Positions 30,335 through 35,820 of a DNA stretch of 35,820 nucleotides are shown one piece after another. The notes below the pieces were generated by a model, which was not told where the DNA came from, ran no database searches, and worked only from the letters and a program-made list of their open reading frames with translations. A program made the position numbers and the translations under genes. Source of the stretch: an uncultured Rickettsiales bacterium. GTDB taxonomy: Bacteria; Pseudomonadota; Alphaproteobacteria; Rickettsiales; UBA1997. Location of the stretch: NCBI GenBank assembly GCA_905478245.1, contig CAJQHT010000048.1:1-35820 (forward strand), written 5' to 3'. The stretch's first letter is position 1. Each line of letters starts with the position of its first letter.

Positions 30335-33300
30335 AAACTCCTCCCACTTCACTCTTAGTATTTTTTAAACGATCTTCAACATCATCCATTAATGTTTTTC
30401 TAAGATCTAGATTTGTTATAATCTTCTTTGCATTATCCTTGAGACTTTTAAGACTCGGATCTTCTTCCCTTAGCTCCTTTTGTATTTGCTGATAAGGAGT
30501 TTGGTTTGAATTAAGAACCTCCCGCTTGGAGTCTTGGCTCAATAAAAGCTGTCTCAATGCAGTTATAAAATCTTGATCTTGAGCTAATTTTACTGCAGGA
30601 TCTTGCCCTGAAGCAACCTTGCCTACCCAAGATCTCGTCTCAGAAGCTTTTTCTTCCAACCCTAACCTGGCACGCCAGGAACTGGATTTCTCTTTATTTT
30701 CTTTAACATCTATTCTCCCAGAATTTTGAGTTACCGAACTATCTTTAGTTACTGAACTATCTTTTAAACCTTCTTGTTCTTTTATTTTATTTTTCTTTAC
30801 AAATAGATTGGAAAAAAGATCCCCTAAATTAGCAAAAAAGCTTTTTTTAGGTGGAGGAAGCTGAGATTTAATATTTTCTTCATTTTTAATTTTATAATAA
30901 ATATCTAGTTTTGCCGCTTCTTTTTTTTGAATGTTTTGATCTACTTTTTGCACATCTTCAGATAAAACCTCCATCTCATTTTCAATAGTTTTAATTTTTG
31001 ATTTTATTCCAGCAACAATTTTGTCATTATTATTATTCTCACTTATTAAATCATTATCCTCTTTCTTGATTGCAACTTCAGCATCTTCATTTTTTAATAT
31101 ACCATCTTTTATAACCTTTAATTCAACTATCTTTTCAAAAATCACATTTGGTTTTGGCTCAATCATTTCACGCATAGAGTTAATATTAATTTTATTTTTA
31201 TTAATACAATCTTCTATTAAAAATACTTGGTTTTTAACTCCAATATTATTAAAAATAATAGCCATTATTTTTTTATCATCTTTTTCCAAAGACGCATCAA
31301 GTAAATTTAATATTTCATCTTGAATTGCCTCACTAGAAGATCTACAATTTTCTAGCAATATTGTTAATCTATTGTAACGAGTACCTTTTTTTAAAATACC
31401 ACCTCTTTCATTCATTTGACCGTCTCTTATATAACCTGTAAATTTTCTTATATCATATAGTTTTGATATTTCTTCAGTTGTTAAATCATCAATTTCTATG
31501 TCATTACTTGCTTGATAGGTTTCACTATTTGATATTTCTTCAATTAAATCATAAATTTCATTGTTAATATCATCTCTTTGCCTTTCAAGAAGCTTTTCTT
31601 CTTCTTTATATTGATTTTGCTTCACCATAATCATATCTTGTTTTGACGCATTGAGATCCAAGGTATTTCGCAATAATCTTACCTCTCCCATTACAGTCTC
31701 TTTATTCTTTAGATTTTCTAATATATCACTGTCTTTTTCCTGTAACTCAACCATTGCTTCAAAAATCATATTTGGTTTTGGTTCTATTATTTTACGCATA
31801 GAGTCAATATTAATTTTATTTTTACCAATACAATCTTCTATTAAAAATTTTTGATTCTTAACTCCAATATTATTAAAAATAATAGCCATTGTTTTTTCAT
31901 CATTTTTTTCCAAAGACGCATCAAATAAATTTAATATTTTACCTTGAACTGCCTCACTAGAAGATCTACAACTTTTTAACAATATTGTTAATCTATCGTA
32001 ACGAGTACCTTTTTTTAAAATACCACCTCTTTCATTCATTTTACTTTCTTCTATATAGCCTGTAAATTTTCCTATTTTTAATGATAAGTCTTCCTCAGCC
32101 TTATCATTCATATAAACTTCTTTATTATCCATCTCTATTAGCTTATTAATTTTATCTATAATACCCCCTCTTTCTTCTTTAAGTAACGATCCATACCTAT
32201 TAAATTGATTCTGTTTTTGAGAAATAAGATTATTGACTTTTGTATTACTATTTCCTATTTCCTGTAATGATTTTAAAAATAACTCCTTATTATCTTTATT
32301 TTGCAATATTTCATCCTTTACAGCTTGTAACTCAATCATCTTTTCAAAAATCACATTTGGTTTTGGCTCAATCATTTCACGCATAGAGTCAATATCAATT
32401 TTTTTACCACCAATACAATCTTCTATTAGAGAAGCCTGATCTCTAGCTCCAACATTGTTAAAGATAACAATTAACACTTCATTATCTTTTTTTGCCAATG
32501 CCTCATCAAATAAATTTAATATAATATTCCAGATCTCATCGTCACATTGCTGACAATCTTCTAGTAAATATGATAATCTATCAAGATTTATATCATTCAT
32601 TTTGCCAGTCTTAGCTAAATCCTCCTGAAATTCTAATAATTTTTCTTTTATAAATTTTTCTTCAGCAACCCCATCACGAATTAAATTATCAATTTCATTG
32701 TTAATAGCATCCTCTTTATTAAGCAGCTCTTTCTTTCTTACCTGAAGCTGCTCCATTCTTTTTTCCAAATTATCTTGCAATACTTCAATCTCTTTATTCT
32801 TATTATTTAATTCTATAATTTTTTCATTATGTTCCGACAATTCTTCTTCTTTACCTTTAATTATATTTTCAATATTTTTTTTATTTTTTTCACTTTCCTC
32901 TTGTTCGATTAAGCTGTCCTCAAGAAAAGAATTTTCTTTTGCTAATTCATTAATATCTCTATCTAATTCATCTTTTTGATCCCGCCCTTTATTCATCTCA
33001 ACTTGACTTAAATCATCAAATTTTTTACCTACAAAATTTTCAACTTTTTCATTAAACTCTTTTTGAGCTAATGCTAAATCACTTCTTAATTCAGAAATAA
33101 ACTCTTTCACGCCCGACTTAGACAAGGCATTACTTTGACCAAGTAAGGCAGCCTCAAGCAAATATTCTTGGGATTTCTTTGGGTTACCTCTTTTATTATA
33201 AATTTCAGATAATTGCCAAAATGCATCAGGATTTTTTCCATATTCAGCAGAATCTTTGAAATAATCTAAAGCTTCTAATTTATCTTCTTTTTTTGAACTA

Positions 33301-35510
33301 TTCATTAATTCCATGGCTATTGAATACATGTCTTGACCAGATAAAAGAGATTTATCCTGATCACTTAAGCTGCCCTCTAACCTTCTTTTATCCACTAAAT
33401 GAGCATGGCTTCTATCTGACGATACTGGGTTTTGTAAAATCTTTGCAGTTTTTTTCATTCTTTCCCTACAGGCATCTTGATCAAACCCTAATTTAATATT
33501 ATGATTCAAATTATCTTCTAAATTAGATTCATTAAATTCATATTTAGCAAGCTCCCTATTTTTTATATTATTTTGAGAATCTCTTACTGTATTCAGTTCT
33601 AACTTTAGATTTTCTTTATTTTTTTCAATAATATCTAGCTTCATCTTTTCAGTCTTTTTATTTTCCTCAATAGTTTTTTCTTGCTCTATTTTTCGATTTT
33701 CACCATTTAAATCAATCTTTTTCACAATGTTATTAGCAGTATTTTTTAAAAACCCAAAAGTTCTTTTAAACAAAGATGATTCTTTTGTAATCTTCTCTAA
33801 TATTATTTCAAACAAGTCTTCATTTACAACATCAGCCACCAATTTATTATATTCTTCTCTAGATTTTTCTTGCAGATTTTTTTCTTTTTGCAATTCATTA
33901 TTGATCGCGTCATTTTCTAAAGCTTTGGGGTGAGAACCTCTTCCAGCTTTAAGTAAAAAATCTTTAGATTTTTGAGGATCAGCAGCAACATCACCTTGAG
34001 AATTTGCATAAATTTCAGATAAAACGTAAGCTGCATCAGGATTTTTGCCGTAATTCCAAGATATTTCAAATAATTTAACAGCTTTTTCAGGATTTGTTTC
34101 TTGAAGTCTTTTTCCTAAAATATAAAAATCATCATTAGTTAATAATGCCAAACCTTCAATAACAACTATTGATTTCTTGATAGCTGTTAATTCCATTTCT
34201 AAATTTTTAACATTTTCATTAATATTATTAATTTCCCTCCTGGCGCCTACAATATCTTTATTTACACCCTGAAGTTCTTTATTTAATTTTACTTGTTTAG
34301 ATTTTGTTTCTTTGGTCTCTATTCTAAAAAAAGATTCTTTATCTTTTTGCCTTTTTCTATAATTTATTGCTTCAATTTCTGTTTTTCTTGCAAGAAGTTT
34401 TTTTAAAGATTCGCTAGCTTGTGAATAGGAAGTATTTTTTCTATTATTTTGGATTGCCTTCTCTAATTCATCCTTCTTTCTGTTTAACAATACAAATTCT
34501 TCTTCAGATTCTTCTTTGGATTCTTTTGAAATTATCTTAACAGCATGTTTAGTGATATTATATTTTTCTATATTTTTTTCAATCTCATCTATTAAGGGTT
34601 TGTGATCCGCTTTAGTTTCTTTGTATATATTTTGATAGGGAGGTTTTTTAATTAAAGCATTTGATAAATCTTCTCTTGTTAGTTTATTTATATCAGAATG
34701 AGATATTTTATTATTCAATTCTTCTTTTATTTTAGCTTTCATTTTAGCTTCTACAGAAGAATTTGTAATTTTTAAAGAAAGTATCTTTTCATCTTTGGTA
34801 GCTTGGCTGTCATATTCGCCAGGCTGAAGATTTTTTTGAGAAAATTTTATAATTTCATCTGCAGAAAATTCATTTAATAATTTATGTATTAATGATATAT
34901 ATTCTGTATTTTGCAATAATTTTAATGGTTTTTTAAAAAAATCTGGCAATGAATGTAATCTTTTTGCTATATCATTTTCAAGTGGAATCAAAGATTGGTT
35001 AACAATTTGTATTACGTCATTTTGATAATGCTCATAATGCTGTATAATATTTATTATTTGACCTATTGTAGCAATTTCTATTTCATCGTCAGAATTATTT
35101 ATTGCCCTCTCTACAAATTTAGTAAATAATTTTTTAGGAGCATTTAGATTTGGATACATAGTAAAAAAACTAGATACTGCCTCTGGCGTATTTTCAGAAA
35201 TAGTAAATATTGTATTGATAATATCACGATTATCTATATTTTGATCAGGCAGAATGCTAAGATTATATGAAATATAGTTACGCAAAGGAGTTCGATATTC
35301 AGTTTCAGGAATTTTGTCATTTTTCAAATGATTTTTATCCCACTCATTCATTACATCTATTATTTCTTTGGCTTTTTTTAGATTTGTAATAATTGATTGT
35401 GCTACTACATATTCTTGACTTTTAATTAGTTCGTCTACACTCTTTTTTATAGAATCTATTGTCATTGGATTTTTAGAATTTCTTTCTTTATCATTTACTT
35501 CTTTTGACAT
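30327..35510 (-). CDS. Giant (1727 aa) charged coiled-coil protein with Sel1/TPR-like modules and three ~200-aa internal repeats
   Basis: Single uninterrupted ORF. Sel1-like NPDAAYVLSEIYANSQGD...SKDFLLKAG and NPDAFWQLSEIYNKRGNPKKSQEYLLEAA. MNERGGILKKGTRYDRLTILLKSCRSSSEAVQ... repeated. No obvious N-terminal signal peptide. Its 3' end overlaps lpxI by 8 bp, convergent. Confidence 0.9.
31120..32600 (-). repeat. In-gene tandem repeat of about 585-624 bp in the giant CDS (three copies)
   Basis: CAATACAATCTTCTAT-type motif at about 31203, 31827 and 32411; CGAGTACCTTTTTTTAAAATACCACCTCTTTCATTCAT at 31378 and 32002 (624-bp spacing). Confidence 0.85.
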
Positions 35511-35541
35511 AATATAATCAATTAAATTAATAAAAAAACTA

Positions 35542-35621
35542 ATGCCGAAGTTTTTTCTTTAATGAGCAAATATAACTAAATATTTTTTAGATACAAATTA
35601 TTTAAAGATAGAAATTGGCAT
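35542..35621. repeat. 80-bp MITE-like element in the 5' UTR of the giant CDS
   Basis: ATGCCgaagttttttCTTTAAtgag ... tttaaagatagaaattGGCAT; shares ATAACTAAATATTTTTTAGAT/TTTGAAT with the copies at 5711 and 19221. Confidence 0.6.
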
Positions 35622-35627
35622 AGTCTA

Positions 35628-35656
35628 ATCATAACACATTATTTAATGGTTGTCAA
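35628..35656 (-). promoter_or_regulatory. Sigma70-type promoter for the giant CDS
   Basis: Minus strand TTGACA (35651-35656), 17-nt spacer, TATGAT (35628-35633); ATG at 35510. Confidence 0.7.
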
Positions 35657-35820
35657 ATATATCGCCAAGATATATATCTAAAGAGATAGCAAATTGAAAG
35701 GTACCCATTTTTTAAACAAACATTACTCTTCCAATTTATCAACAAATTCAGTTTATTTAGTTAATGCAAATTTATCAACAAAAAACCTCTTAAAAAAATC
35801 ACCACCATGCAAATTTGCGT

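Noticed and set aside
31021-31323. Antisense ORF (+) and the similar ones at 31651-31854 and 32233-32439
   Set aside because: Shadow ORFs of the in-gene repeats of the giant CDS; useful only as evidence of DNA-level duplication.
35736-35780. Two TTATCAACA (DnaA-box-like) motifs near the window end
   Set aside because: Only two, off consensus (TTATCCACA), in AT-rich DNA at the window edge; insufficient for an origin call.

Overview
AT-rich chromosomal window, probably from an alphaproteobacterium and plausibly Rickettsiales or a related host-associated lineage (inferred from gene content and composition, not verified). Most of it is a compact set of housekeeping and envelope genes. Plus strand: MsbA-type ABC transporter, mnmG, a TPR protein, a PilT-type retraction ATPase, addA, thyX, tatA (too short for the supplied ORF track), exoD-like and rho. 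Minus strand: fabF, mltG, a PpiC/SurA-type PPIase, a lipoprotein, mfd, a small charged protein and lptD. Plus strand again: a degenerate inositol-monophosphatase-family gene, obg and lpxI. Each end carries a very large charged, coiled-coil-rich gene on the minus strand: a 1727-aa protein at 30327-35510, and an ORF of at least 838 codons (about 1-2516) that runs off the window start and is absent from the track. The parts most worth a second look are: (i) both large genes have near-perfect TTGACA-N17-TATRAT promoters followed directly by an inverted-repeat element in the presumed 5' UTR; (ii) a nested tandem-repeat array at about 2785-3715, with hairpins whose two arms change together; (iii) a dispersed MITE-like family with ends like ATACCAATTCCCATCTTTAAA; (iv) the internal ~200-aa repeats of the 1727-aa protein; (v) an IMPase-family protein that has lost catalytic motifs. 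No defence system, CRISPR array, rRNA, tRNA, integrase or transposase gene was recognised.
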